A DNA stretch of 64,000 bases, taken from positions 575,001-639,000 of the forward strand of contig NZ_CP130319.1 in the NCBI RefSeq assembly GCF_032271945.1, in the 5' to 3' direction. Position numbers and translations under genes: made by a program. Origin of the DNA: Paenibacillus sp. MBLB1832 (lineage in GTDB: Bacteria > Bacillota > Bacilli > Paenibacillales > NBRC-103111). Below the pieces are notes generated by a model, which was not told the origin of the DNA, did no database searches, and saw nothing but the letters and a program-made list of their open reading frames with translations. Position 1 is the stretch's first letter. Every line of letters starts with the position of its first letter. Shown piece after piece: positions 29,003 to 38,835 of the stretch.

Positions 29003-29322
29003 ATGAGCCAATATCGTGAAATCCTGCTGATTCATAGTTAGGGATCAGTCACCGTAATATCTCTGCCAGTTGCGCCTGCTCGCGCAACACTGTTTCAAAA
29101 ATCATTCAACGAGCAGATGAGCTAGGAATCGCATGGCCGTTAGAGTAAGATCTAACGGATGGTGAGCTTTTCGGGCGCCTGTTCGCCGAGGTAACACAGG
29201 CACCGACCCGCAAGCATCCAGATTACGAATACATCCACAGGGAGATGGCCAAAAGCGGCGTAACGGTTAGTTTGCTTTGGAACGAGTATTGCGAGAACTG
29301 CCGGTCGAGCCAAGAGAATTGA
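29003..29322 (+). pseudogene. Degraded IS21-family transposase N-terminus
   Basis: From ATG 29003: SQYREILLIHS-stop, then in the next frame GISHRNISASCACSRNTVSK and IIQRADELGIAWPLE, then DYEYIHREMAKSGVTVSLLW and NEYCENC. This matches the HTH start of IS21-family IstA proteins. At least one frameshift and two stops make it dead. It is unrelated to the intact copy at 38.8 kb. Confidence 0.7.
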
Positions 29323-29766
29323 TAGCCTGTAAAAAGTTGCCCACGGATTAATCTGACTTTGGAGGAACTATTTTGTCCCTTAGACCCGTTTGTCAGGGAG
29401 GATGACCTAGGAGAACTTCTAAAGCTTTTGAACAAATGTCCAAAAGCCGATTTTGAGGATTGAGAAAGTAATATTTGTGCAGCGGGAGCGGGGAAAATAA
29501 TGAATATGGTCATTGTCGAAATTTCCGTAAAACTGCCCGAAGGTAGCAATACATAATCATCAGTCCTGTCCCAATCTTTACCCAAAATCTTTGTAAATAA
29601 TCCTTTGTAATTTTCGTTTTCTTAAGCTTAGGTCCTGATAGACTGTGCAAGCATATTTTTATACCCTACGGGTTGGGTCTACTTTCGGTACTTGAAATGT
29701 ACATATATTGACCGTAAATCATCAGTTATTATACTATAGAAATAAATGGTAAAGGAGTAATATTCA
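29323..29766 (+). other. Decayed sequence
   Basis: No supported gene. A short plus-strand run (LTLEELFCPLDPFVREDDL then GELLKLLNKCP) near 29360-29460 looks once-coding but is broken by stops; I do not recognise it. The minus-strand 120-aa frame here is a shadow. Confidence 0.35.
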
Positions 29767-30021
29767 ATGGCAGATAATAAAACTGACGGGTTCACACCGA
29801 AACGTGCTACGATTAGCAACCCCGATACGGTAAGAAAGATGGAGTGGATGAAAGAAAAACTCGGTATCAAAACTGATACGGATTTGGTTTCGATGTCACT
29901 TTCTTTGCTTCATATGTGTATTGAACTGCAAGAGCAAGAATACGAAATTGGTGGTTATAAGGAGAAGGGGATCTTTGGAGAAAGAGAATATAGAATGATA
30001 CACTTGAACTTGATTCGCTGA
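29767..30021 (+). CDS. Small hypothetical protein, possible RHH-like regulator
   Basis: An 84-aa frame behind AAAGGAG. TPKRATISNPDTVRKMEWMK followed by helical GIKTDTDLVSMSLSLLHMCI has the strand-helix-helix look of small DNA-binding proteins carried by mobile elements. I do not recognise a family. Confidence 0.5.
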   Translation: MADNKTDGFTPKRATISNPDTVRKMEWMKEKLGIKTDTDLVSMSLSLLHMCIELQEQEYEIGGYKEKGIFGEREYRMIHLNLIR

Positions 30022-30361
30022 TTCTATTAGAGGCAAGAAAGTTTATTAACATTGCAATTTAAGTTTCGTATTTTCAGAATATAGTTGTCTTTGAGAATGT
30101 CTCTCAAATTGTGATTGCTGACATATTTATTTCAACCCATATTCACAAAACAAACCGTATTACTATTGGATTTTCAGGCATTTACGGTAATTACGACTCA
30201 ACCCCTACTAAATATGTACATAGTAGTGTGTTAACCTTCACGATAACATCGACTGAAGGCCACGCCGCATTAACTGAACAACAAAGAAGCCTAATACTGT
30301 ATTTATCTGGTCACAAGTATGAGGGAACTTTGCCTTTATCATGGTTCCCTGATATCTTTCG

Positions 30362-30401
30362 GGATAGTTTATCGATAGTTTAAACTAGTAATAAACTATT
30401 T
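30362..30401 (+). repeat. 40-bp palindromic repeat, copy 1
   Basis: Two 20-nt arms centred between 30381 and 30382. The core is GATAGTTTAAACTA; outer arms read ATAGTTTAT and ATAAACTAT. Copy 2 at 35892-35931 matches it over most positions and is a better palindrome. Confidence 0.75.
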
Positions 30402-30445
30402 TGTAAAGTGTCTACATCTAAGAGTCTAAGAAGGATGGATGTAGG

Positions 30446-31075
30446 ATGAAGGAATCGAAAAGTACTCGTCTACTGAAATTAAGAGAAGTGTTTACCGAGT
30501 ATATGCTGAAGAACTTGCACTCGGTATTAAGGAATAGGAAGATTGCTGAAATCTAATGTGGATGCTAAGGGTAACGAAGAATTAACTTTGATTGATGCGG
30601 TGATTCGAAGAGATATTTAAAGCTCCTCGATTCTGGTTCTGACATTATCTGTGAAACTGAGGCACACAATCGTCACACATATAAGCATGTTGCGCGGGTA
30701 TTTAAGAATTATGTGATTCGTATGCTATCGGATGCCGTTTTTCTACCAGAAGGATACTATCACCATATACGGTGGATAACTTACCTAAAAACTTTAATAT
30801 GCGCATGTGTAGAAAACATTTTCATGTGGAATACGTATGAGGCGAGAATCGTTGGCATCCCATCGGTACTCTTTTTTGTGCCCAAAAATGGTGAGGCGAA
30901 AATGAAGGGGGAATTGAGGAAGTTTTTCCAAGTTAGAGTTAGAGTACGGTATCGACTACAAAGTTTGTTTGGGAGACGATTTTTAAATACGAGGTATGAA
31001 GATGGAAAAGTCATCGAGAGTATATCTCGGATTGCAACAGAAGTTGGATATTCTATAGATATGGTTGAGGAATGA
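30446..31075 (+). pseudogene. Broken unrecognised gene
   Basis: Several frames with protein-like content (VYRVYAEELALGIKE; NEELTLIDAVIRRD; HTYKHVARVFKNYVIRML) run into the 120-aa ORF at 30713, whose C-terminus is intact (RYEDGKVIESISRIATEVG). They look like one former gene with frameshifts and stops. I do not recognise the family. Confidence 0.35.
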
Positions 31076-31244
31076 TGCTAATTATTTGAATGTTGCGGCC
31101 TGTTCTTTCTTAAAGGGAAGTGCGTTGAATACTTTGAAGCAATACAATTCATTCGCGTGGAGTTATTCTCCTATTTACCTCTTCCAACCCTGAGCGATAC
31201 CGCTTTCCACTCGCAGCCGCAGAAACGAGACACACAGGATTGTA

Positions 31245-31373
31245 ACGTAAAACGTCATAATTTTTTCTTTTACGTTTGTGTATAGACGTAATGCATTTGG
31301 TGTGATACTATAAGTGCGTAAACGTTCCACGTCTTTAAAACAAAAAAAACGTTAGTTTACAAGCGTGTTACGT
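31245..31373 (+). promoter_or_regulatory. Array of eight ACGT sites upstream of the DndB-like gene
   Basis: ACGT tetramers start at 31245, 31252, 31272, 31286, 31322, 31329, 31349 and 31370. The triplet spacing 7 then 20 occurs twice, 77 bp apart. One pair forms TACGT-N10-ACGTA (31271-31290), overlapping a likely -35 (TAGACG) with -10 TACTAT at 31306. DndB of other bacteria is reported to bind TACG/CGTA inverted motifs, so this looks like an autoregulatory operator. Confidence 0.6.
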
Positions 31374-31410
31374 CTAAATTAAAGAACAAACATTAGGAGG
31401 ACGATGTAAA

Positions 31411-32601
31411 ATGCAAATTCAACAAATTCAAGCTAACATGCCTAACCTGGGAACCGTAACTGCTTCACTAATGGTGCCGGCAATTCTTTACCTTCACGGT
31501 AAGCGATTGTGGTATGCAGCATCGATTCCCATGAAGACACTAGGAAAGTTCGTAACGACTTCTGCCGTAAAGAAAAAGAACGCGGTAATTATCAAAGCCG
31601 ATATTAAAAATAGGTTTCTTGACAAAGGGCATAAGGAGGAAATCAAAGGTTACATTAAAGAAGAGGATGAGTATATTATTCCTCCTGTCACTCTCGTTTC
31701 GTATGATGAATTGACATTTAAGCCGTTTACATTCGGTCAAGAAGGTGAAATGACGCAAGAACAGCTACGGGAACAACTGGAAAGCGTGGGATCGATTGCA
31801 GGATTGCTGGTTATCCCTATTGATTACGAATTTGAGTGCCTGGACGGTAACCATCGGACGGTGGCGATACGTGAACTTGGTGCTGAGTTCCCAGAAGCCA
31901 TCACGGGTGGAAATATTCTTCTCAATATCGTTCATGAAACCCGTAAGAGAAAAATTCGTCAAGATTTTGTGGATGTAAACAAAACAGCGAAGAGCACTAG
32001 CCCGTCAATTAACACCCTTTTCAATACTCGGGACCCTTTAGCTGGAGCTGTTACTGATGTAATGGAGGGAAGTGACTACCTTGAGGCTGTTACGGAACTT
32101 CTAGCCACTAGTGTCTCGAAGAACAGTAAGGATATTTATACACTAAATAACATCAAGAATGTTATCATTGAGATAGCGGGTCGTGACTCTCAGTCTGGGG
32201 CAAGCGGTGAAAAGGCTGTTTCTAAAATGCTCAAAAGTGATCCCGAGCTGAAAGGTCAGTTGTATATCAACGCAAACCTGTTCTTCCAAGAGTTAAAACG
32301 GAACAAGTTCATCTCTGGTTGTTTGTCTAATCCGGAAAAAACTCCTGAGATTCGGAATGAATCCGTTTTGACCAGTGGTATTGGTATTGTTATTGCATCA
32401 CGAATTGCAGGTATTATTTTTGGAACATTCGTTGATGAAGAACAGATCAAGAGAGAGTTAGAGCGTTTGTTCAACTTCGATTGGTCAAGATCAAATCCAA
32501 TTTTCCTTGGTAAAGTTGTATCGGATGACCAAAGATTGCTAGTATCCCGAGAATCGATAAATACTGCTGCGGAAGCAATTAAAAACCACCTTAAATACTA
32601 A
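31411..32601 (+). CDS. dndB: DndB-like DGQHR-domain protein
   Basis: A 396-aa protein of the DndB/DGQHR family. The key motif is present as CLDGNHRTVAIRELG (DGNHR, residues 145-149), followed by RQDFVDVNKTAKSTSPSI, the conserved block with paired Asp and Asn. DndB represses dnd operons in other bacteria. It has a clear AGGAGG and its own terminator at 32609. It stands 30 kb from dndCDEA, unlike the usual adjacent position, so it may serve the whole island or be a relative from another element. Confidence 0.75.
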   Translation: MQIQQIQANMPNLGTVTASLMVPAILYLHGKRLWYAASIPMKTLGKFVTTSAVKKKNAVIIKADIKNRFLDKGHKEEIKGYIKEEDEYIIPPVTLVSYDELTFKPFTFGQEGEMTQEQLREQLESVGSIAGLLVIPIDYEFECLDGNHRTVAIRELGAEFPEAITGGNILLNIVHETRKRKIRQDFVDVNKTAKSTSPSINTLFNTRDPLAGAVTDVMEGSDYLEAVTELLATSVSKNSKDIYTLNNIKNVIIEIAGRDSQSGASGEKAVSKMLKSDPELKGQLYINANLFFQELKRNKFISGCLSNPEKTPEIRNESVLTSGIGIVIASRIAGIIFGTFVDEEQIKRELERLFNFDWSRSNPIFLGKVVSDDQRLLVSRESINTAAEAIKNHLKY

Positions 32602-32608
32602 CAATTCA

Positions 32609-32638
32609 AGGCACCAGTCCAATATGGTGCCTTTTTTC
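32609..32638 (+). terminator. dndB terminator
   Basis: AAGGCACCA pairs with TGGTGCCTTTTTT around an 8-nt loop, directly after the gene. Confidence 0.9.
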
Positions 32639-32754
32639 TTTATCTCCCAATAGTTTTGAATAACTCCTAAGTGTAACATTATTATGGGTGATGAAGAAAA
32701 TGTTTATTCCTCCAATGCTTCTTCAATACAGTAAAAACAATTTACCTTTTTTAC

Positions 32755-33400
32755 GATCTTTCCACCTTTGCGGAGCTTAAGCGGGACGGTATTAGAATGA
32801 TCGATTCTAATGGAGAATGGAGAACTAAATTTATACACGAAAAACACTAATGCAACAGCCAAATATCCTGAACAGCACAAACCGCCATTACTGAATGGAA
32901 CTATCCTTAATTGTGAAATTGTATTCTTAGATGAATAAGGAAAGGCTGATTTCGAGGCATGTAATGCTGGTTTCCGATCGAGTAAGAAGCGTAAGCTTGT
33001 CGTATATATGGCCTTTGACATCTTGTACCACCGCGGCGTAGACATAACTGGATTACCTTTGGAAGTTTGCAAGGGCCTATTTGAAGAGGCTTTATAAGAG
33101 AAAATGACCACTTTCGAATGTTCGTCCATCAAGGGCAGCGCAGAGGGTTCTTTAATATCGTCTGCCAGCACGGTCTTTAAGGCACCGTGATTTTTTAAAA
33201 AAGCTCCAAGTATATGAAAGGCGTCCGATCCTAGTTCTGGTTATCAATTACCAAAAGTAAAAGGCTTTACATTACCGGATATAGGCAAGAAGGAAAACTC
33301 TTGGCTGCTCGTCTCTCGTCTATCAAAGATGGAGGACCGCCCAATTGGTGCTTTGGAGATCTGAATAACCCAATCAGCTCGTGAATCAATGTTGCTTGTT
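32755..33400 (+). pseudogene. Remnant of an ATP-dependent DNA ligase
   Basis: Plus-strand frames, broken by shifts, read TFAELKRDGIRMIDSNGEW (the KRDG adenylation motif), YTKNTNATAKYPEQHKPPLL and NGTILNCEIVFLDE, then DFEACNAGFRSSKKRKL and MAFDILYHRGVDITGLPLE. This is the adenylation domain of a LigD/LigB-type ligase. Later fragments may belong to the OB domain. Many stops; nonfunctional. The 155-aa minus-strand frame over it is a shadow. Confidence 0.75.
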
Positions 33401-33489
33401 TTTCAGTCATATTAACATACCACCTAGCGCACTATGGGTAGTGGCGTTTAACAAACACGTAATTCCAGCTCTTCAAAAGCAAGAATGGC

Positions 33490-34951
33490 AATGAAGGAAC
33501 TGGCTACCAGGAACGACGCTGGTCATTTCCCCGTTGAAAGCATTGATGGACGAGCAGGTGCAGGAGTTGAGGAGCAAAAATATTGGGGCCATTGCCCTAA
33601 ACAGCGATATTTCATTTGAGGAACAACGGAAGTTGCTGCGTTCGATGCATGCATCCAAGCCGAAGTTGATCTACATCTCGCCTGAACGGTTGTTTAATTA
33701 TTTTTTCTTGCGGCACTACTTGCCTCCGTATGTGAGATATCCCTAGTCGCTATCGACGAAGCACATTGCATCAGCCAGTGGGGGATCGATTTCCGACCAG
33801 AATATAGTAATATCAAGCCATTCATTAATTCTCTAGAGCAACATGGTCATTATCCTTCTGTCCTAGCGCTTACAGCGACCATGGGAGTCACGGCGAGAGC
33901 GGACATTGTGCGGGAGTTTGGTCTGACAAGTGAAATTATTGAGAAAAATGTCATCCGCGATAATCTGGTACTGAACTTTAAAAAGGTGGAGGAAGAGGAC
34001 GGGAAATAGAATGATCTAGTCGATTTCATTAATCGTCTTAGGTTGAAGAAGGTGCTGGTCTATCTATACAGCAAGGATAAATGCGAGGAACTGTCAGGAA
34101 TGTACTCGGGGAGTGGGTATTTCCATGCTGGACTGAGCTATGATCGGAAGAAGGAAATATTAGAGCAATTCAAAGCTGGTCAAATACCGGTCAATATACC
34201 GGACATCAATATACCGGACATTGATGGCGTCATTCACTACCAGATTCCCGAGTCCATCGAGGAATTTTATCAGCATGTAGGCCGTGGCGCGCGAGACCGC
34301 AAAATTTGTCCGACGGCACAATGTCTGTTCCTATGGTCGGAAACGAACTTCGACCGCAAGGGCAGGTGGATCCGGAGCGATACCTTGAATGAGAAGGATC
34401 TTTCCAAAGGATTGGAACATCTTAGCCTTATGAACAAGGCTGGCAAGAAAACGTATGTGAAATGGGAAGTAATCTACAACAACGATGGCAGTTTCGGGAG
34501 CGTGCCTTTGCCACTGGTCAAGCGCATGTTCGAAAAGTATTTTATCTGCGAAACGGTTGGCGACGTACATGGTACACCTCTGACGATTACACTAAAGAAG
34601 CCTACCCCGCTGTGGTCGGATATGATTGAGAAGTTGAATTCGCGGGACTAATTTTTGTTGGCGGAGAAAAGAACCGGAAAGTCGTTGCAGGAGTTAATCG
34701 ATCACGTCTATGAGCAGGAGCTGGCGGGAAACATTCAGAAACTGCCGGCCACAGAACGGACATTGTTGTTACATTCGAATTATGATGAGCTTCCAATGGA
34801 CGTCGCGAAGGACATTTTGGAGGAGAGCAAACGAGTGGAGGAATTCAAACTCATGCGGCTCGGTGGATTACGGAAACTGTGCGATAATCCAGGGTATAAC
34901 GAGTATATTGCCAATATCCTGGGAGTGCCTTATCGGGCGTTGTTTGAGTAA
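33490..34951 (+). pseudogene. Degenerate RecQ-like helicase
   Basis: Motif Ia PGTTLVISPLKALMDEQVQE starts near 33507, then YISPERLFNYF; after a frameshift near 33745, AIDEAHCISQWGIDFRPEYS (DEAH box) and LALTATM. An amber stop interrupts near 34007, then QIPESIEEFYQHVGRGARD and the rest run to a TAA at 34649, followed by a 98-aa tail. The Walker A region is missing. Several lesions, so this is a pseudogene. Confidence 0.85.
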
Positions 34952-35620
34952 AGATCTTTCTTACCTGTATCTTTAAGTGCAGGAGCATGCATCAATCTCT
35001 ATAATTGTACTCATTTAATAGACTCAATGCGAAGTTCTGATTTACTTTGAACATAATATACTTCGTTAATTTTTGTCGAAAATTTTCATGCTTCTGAATG
35101 ATTCCAGAGTCTTCAATAACAGGAATATCGTCTGCAGTAAGTTGGACAACTGTTTGTTCTGCTTAACGATAACTAGATTTGATTTTCTGAAAGGTTGACG
35201 GTTAATCTAAGTAAATCATTGTGTATCGGGAGAATCAACGTGATTAATGATGTTAAAATTCTTCTAAAGTTTTCTTAACTTTGATGTGAAAAGAACACTT
35301 GTTCGTGTATACTTTATTTAAAGTACTTGCGAGTGGTTGGTCGTTCAAAGAATACATATCTCAGGGGATGATTTTTATATGAATAAAAATAAGTTAAAAC
35401 AAGTGATTGATAGTTCCTAATAAATTAGCGAGTAAACAATACGTTAATGATCTTCCTTTTACTGCTTGGGAATATTAGTGGAATATACTGATTGCTACCA
35501 GATATTACTCAATAATATCCTGCTGGAGGATCATGAGAATTGCTACAAAACTTAACTAAGAGTATTCTTTCCATGATTTATACAAGAGTTGTTATTAATT
35601 AATCCGAAGGGTGAGAAGAC
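34952..35620 (+). other. Non-coding gap
   Basis: 669 bp with only short stop-rich frames. A ribosome-site-like start at 35380 (MNKNKLKQVIDSS) stops after 13 codons. I see no RNA gene. Confidence 0.45.
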
Positions 35621-35803
35621 ATGCCTACATTTTGGAGTTTTTTTCGTAAGAAACCTTCAGAAGCTGACCAACTATTAAATCTTGCAAGTCAGCTTAGACA
35701 GATCAATAACAATCGCAGTTTAGATAAACAAGACCGTTGGAAGATGGTTAGTCATATCGCAGATCAAGCATCGGCTATTATGAAGAGAAATAGTCGTAGT
35801 TAG
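35621..35803 (+). CDS. Small hypothetical protein
   Basis: A 60-aa frame with GAAGGGTGAGAAG upstream, sequence MPTFWSFFRKKPSEADQLLN then basic/amphipathic helices (RWKMVSHIADQASAIMKRNS). No family recognised. Confidence 0.45.
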   Translation: MPTFWSFFRKKPSEADQLLNLASQLRQINNNRSLDKQDRWKMVSHIADQASAIMKRNSRS

Positions 35804-35891
35804 TTTGGAACAAGAGTATACCTTAAGGTATAGTGTGATCGTAATGTAAGAATAAATAAGAATATGAACAACAATTTTTAAGGAGCATGTT

Positions 35892-35931
35892 AAATAGTTT
35901 ATAGATAGTTTAAACTATCAATAAACTATTT
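35892..35931 (+). repeat. 40-bp palindromic repeat, copy 2
   Basis: A nearly perfect palindrome: 20-nt arms (AAATAGTTTATAGATAGTTT left) with one mismatch, centred between 35911 and 35912. It matches copy 1 at 30362-30401. With it, the two copies bracket the DndB-like gene and the ligase/RecQ debris. Confidence 0.8.
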
Positions 35932-36289
35932 GCTCTAAATGGCCAAATACGGATAGAAACGTATTTATGAAATCTTGGATTGAGTATTTTATAAGTTGGT
36001 GTTAATATGAAAAAGAATAACGGCGATTAAGTTACGCCATTTCCACGAAAGTGGCAAGTCTGTATCCCTAAGGGAAATACGTATACGTTAATTATTTAAC
36101 GTAAAGAAATAAGTCTTAACCTATGTGCAAGGGCAGTGAATTCTCAAATTAGTTGAGATTTGCTGCTTTTTTATTTGAGGTAAATAAATTATCGGAATAT
36201 TCAAAAAATATGTTGACGGTGTCAGGTGGGACATGATACAGTAAAAGTATGATTACACGCCGTACTTAATCGGCATTTGCGCAAGTGAC

Positions 36290-36359
36290 AGACCCTATGG
36301 GTTGATTTGTAAAAGGCATTTATGTGCCTATTTACAAACCTATCCATTGGGTCTTTTTT
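36290..36359 (+). promoter_or_regulatory. Structured leader upstream of xis/int
   Basis: AGACCC and GGGTCTTTTTT form an outer terminator-like stem, with an inner hairpin AGGCA-TTTATG-TGCCT. It lies 40-110 bp before the excisionase ATG, so it may attenuate excision-gene expression. Confidence 0.5.
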
Positions 36360-36400
36360 GTTTTCTTGCGACGCTTCTAAACAAATAGGAGGAATGGCCA

Positions 36401-36658
36401 ATGTTAAACATGAGTGAAGTACGTAAGGAGAACGAAAGTCGACAACATTCAATTCATCGAAACACACTTACATTTCAAGAAGCTTGGGAAGAGATCTTTG
36501 AAAAAACAATATCAAAAGACAAGCTCTATGCTGAAATCCGATCGGGACGTATACCACACGTAAAAATCGGTCAAAAGATATTGCTTCGTCGTGATACCCT
36601 TAATGCTTGGTTTAAAGAACAGGAGTACAACAACTACAGGGCAGATTTTCATATTTAA
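36401..36658 (+). CDS. Excisionase-like HTH protein
   Basis: An 85-aa protein with the helix-turn-helix wing pattern of Xis/HTH_17: TLTFQEAWEEIFEKTISKDK, YAEIRSGRIPHVKIGQKILL and ending DTLNAWFKEQEY. AGGAGGAA precedes the ATG. It sits 38 bp upstream of a tyrosine integrase, so it probably directs excision of the element. Confidence 0.82.
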   Translation: MLNMSEVRKENESRQHSIHRNTLTFQEAWEEIFEKTISKDKLYAEIRSGRIPHVKIGQKILLRRDTLNAWFKEQEYNNYRADFHI

Positions 36659-36696
36659 ATGTACCTATTGGAGAAATGTAAGAAAGGACGGGTTAA

Positions 36697-37869
36697 ATGG
36701 CAAGCGTACAAAAAAGAGGAAAAGACTCCTATCTATTGTCGGTTGATGTCGGTAAAGGTGCTGATGGTAAACGGGTCAGATATACGAAAACAGTGAAAGC
36801 TAGTGGAATCCGAGAAGCGCGAAAGATGCTTGCGGAGTTTCAAACAGAAGTGGAGGTTGGGGAATACATCGCTCCTCAGAAGATGACATTTGGTGCATTC
36901 GTTGAAGAGTGGAGAGATAAATATGGGGCTAAGGAGCTCATGCCCAAGACGCTGGACATTTATCTTCGTTTCTTAGAAAACCGGGTCCTTCCTGTGTTCG
37001 GACACCAGCGCTTGGATGCGATTACCCCTTTCCAGTTGGTACAGTTCTTTTCAAAACTAAGTGAAGAGGGAAGCAGGCAAGATGGGAAAAACGGGTCGCT
37101 TTCATCCGGGACTATTCATTATATACACCGAGTTATGTGCAACGTTTTTGCAAGGGCCGTGGAGTGGAGAATCATTAAGAATAGTCCGGCAGCGGATATC
37201 AAGAAGCCGAAGGTTATACACAAACAATATGAGGTGTATGACGAAGAGGAGATTGCAGAATTATTCCAAGGATTGGAAAAAGAAAAACTGCACTGGCGAG
37301 TCATGATCCTACTCGCTATTACGACGGGTCTTCGTCGTGGGGAACTAGTCGGGCTAGAGTGGAAACATATTAATTTTGAGAAAGGCGTATTGGAAGTAAA
37401 ACAAAGCATATCGATGTCCGAAAACGGCCGCCGTGTCATTACAGAACCTAAAACCAAGAAATCTAAAAGAAAAGTTAGTTTATCATCTGCAGTTATCATT
37501 AAGTTGAAAGAGCTTTATGTTGAGAGCTGTCACAAACGTGATGCACTGGGTAATCTCTGGAAAGGAGAGGAACATTTCTTTGTTTTCAGTAATCAAGAAG
37601 GAATGGCTTATTATCCAGAAACGCCATACTTATGGTTTCGAGAGTTTTTGAAAAAGAATCACTTGCGCTACATAACTTTCCATCAACTGCGTCATTATTC
37701 GGCCTCATACCTGATACAAGTAGGGGTTCACCCGAAAGTGATCTCAGAACGTTTAGGCCATGCGAATATCTCCACAACGATGAATATTTACGGCCATGTT
37801 CTTCAATCTGTTGACCGTGAAGCTGCTAATAAGTTTGATTCCATTATACCACAGGGCCATGAGACGTAA
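36697..37869 (+). CDS. int: Tyrosine integrase of the integrative element
   Basis: A 390-aa site-specific recombinase. An N-terminal arm-binding domain (VQKRGKDSYLLSVDVGKGAD) and SAM-like core-binding domain precede the catalytic domain. Catalytic residues are visible: Arg in TTGLRRGELVGLEW, His-x-x-Arg in HQLRHYSASYL, His in ERLGHANISTT, and Tyr in MNIYGHV. The family integrates ICEs and phages. It is preceded by the excisionase and followed by element core genes. Confidence 0.93.
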   Translation: MASVQKRGKDSYLLSVDVGKGADGKRVRYTKTVKASGIREARKMLAEFQTEVEVGEYIAPQKMTFGAFVEEWRDKYGAKELMPKTLDIYLRFLENRVLPVFGHQRLDAITPFQLVQFFSKLSEEGSRQDGKNGSLSSGTIHYIHRVMCNVFARAVEWRIIKNSPAADIKKPKVIHKQYEVYDEEEIAELFQGLEKEKLHWRVMILLAITTGLRRGELVGLEWKHINFEKGVLEVKQSISMSENGRRVITEPKTKKSKRKVSLSSAVIIKLKELYVESCHKRDALGNLWKGEEHFFVFSNQEGMAYYPETPYLWFREFLKKNHLRYITFHQLRHYSASYLIQVGVHPKVISERLGHANISTTMNIYGHVLQSVDREAANKFDSIIPQGHET

Positions 37870-37910
37870 ACTCTGGACTAGAAACTTACAAGTTGGGGAG
37901 GAAGGCTATT

Positions 37911-38756
37911 TTGGCAAAACAGTATGCAGCTACGATTCTAGTGTTAGTATTTATAATTCGTGGATTAACGTGTAATCAGATTACCCGCTTATTACTAGCT
38001 ATAAATTCAACAGATGGTGATGGTGTTGACAGTGGGAAATTTAGAAAAATGATGTATCGAGCACTGAGCTGGCTAGAGGAACAGCAATGGGTCCAAAGGG
38101 ATTTTATTACCGTTAATCAAAAGAAGCCGTATTATATTGTTCAACTTACGGCAAAAGGACTTGAAGAAGCTAAAGACGACTTGGCCATTCTACCTGGTCA
38201 TATGGGTACAGGATTCAATGCAGATTTTGGAGATTTCCCTATAGAGCTTCAGCGTCCATTTGAAAAATCTAGCTCTCAAAATGTGGCTCATCATTTGATG
38301 ACTGCTGACCTGTTTGTGGAGCTGGTACTCATCAGGTACAGTCAAGAAAAGCAGGGGAAACCATGCTTAGATTTTCGGGACGGCCGTTATTGTGCTAGAG
38401 AATACACCTGGGAAGAAAAAGTATGCCGTTTTCGCCCAGATGGGGAACTGCTTACGGTGGATGGAAAGACATATTTCCTTGAAGTAGACCGTGGAACAGA
38501 AGATGGGCCGAGTCTTCAAAATAAGTTTAATGGCTATCATCGGTATTTTACATGGCTACTTCAGCAAGGTCGAGAACTTCCTAGCGGGATTATCTTTTTG
38601 TCTAGCGCAACGGGCAAAACAGGATTTGTACGGCGCTGGATAACTTGTTTGCAAGCTTTCATAGAAGAAATGAAAGAATGGTATTTGGATATTAACTTAA
38701 TTGTGACAACGACCGAATCCCTGAAACAACTTTTGGAGTATATGTACAAATGCTAA
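37911..38756 (+). CDS. Replication-relaxation family protein
   Basis: A 281-aa protein from TTG 37911, behind GGGGAGGAAGG; an upstream TTG overlaps that site. A winged-helix N-terminus (GLTCNQITRLLLAINS, LSWLEEQQWVQ) is followed by a nuclease-like region (KVCRFRPDGELLTVDGKTYF, FLEVDRGTE). This is the layout of PF13814-type proteins of plasmids and ICEs. Role in element replication is inferred. The IS21 insertion begins 9 bp after its stop. Confidence 0.72.
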   Translation: MAKQYAATILVLVFIIRGLTCNQITRLLLAINSTDGDGVDSGKFRKMMYRALSWLEEQQWVQRDFITVNQKKPYYIVQLTAKGLEEAKDDLAILPGHMGTGFNADFGDFPIELQRPFEKSSSQNVAHHLMTADLFVELVLIRYSQEKQGKPCLDFRDGRYCAREYTWEEKVCRFRPDGELLTVDGKTYFLEVDRGTEDGPSLQNKFNGYHRYFTWLLQQGRELPSGIIFLSSATGKTGFVRRWITCLQAFIEEMKEWYLDINLIVTTTESLKQLLEYMYKC

Positions 38757-38835
38757 TCTAACAATGTTCACTTCCGCTTGAATAAAGATGTACAGTTTCG
38801 ACACCATCCTACATACTTGTCCCGGAGGGATTTGT

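Noticed and set aside
30111..30383. 90-aa GTG-start ORF before palindrome copy 1
   Set aside because: No ribosome site and no recognisable pattern.
32704..33171. 155-aa minus-strand ORF
   Set aside because: The plus strand shows ligase motifs, so this is a shadow of a pseudogene.
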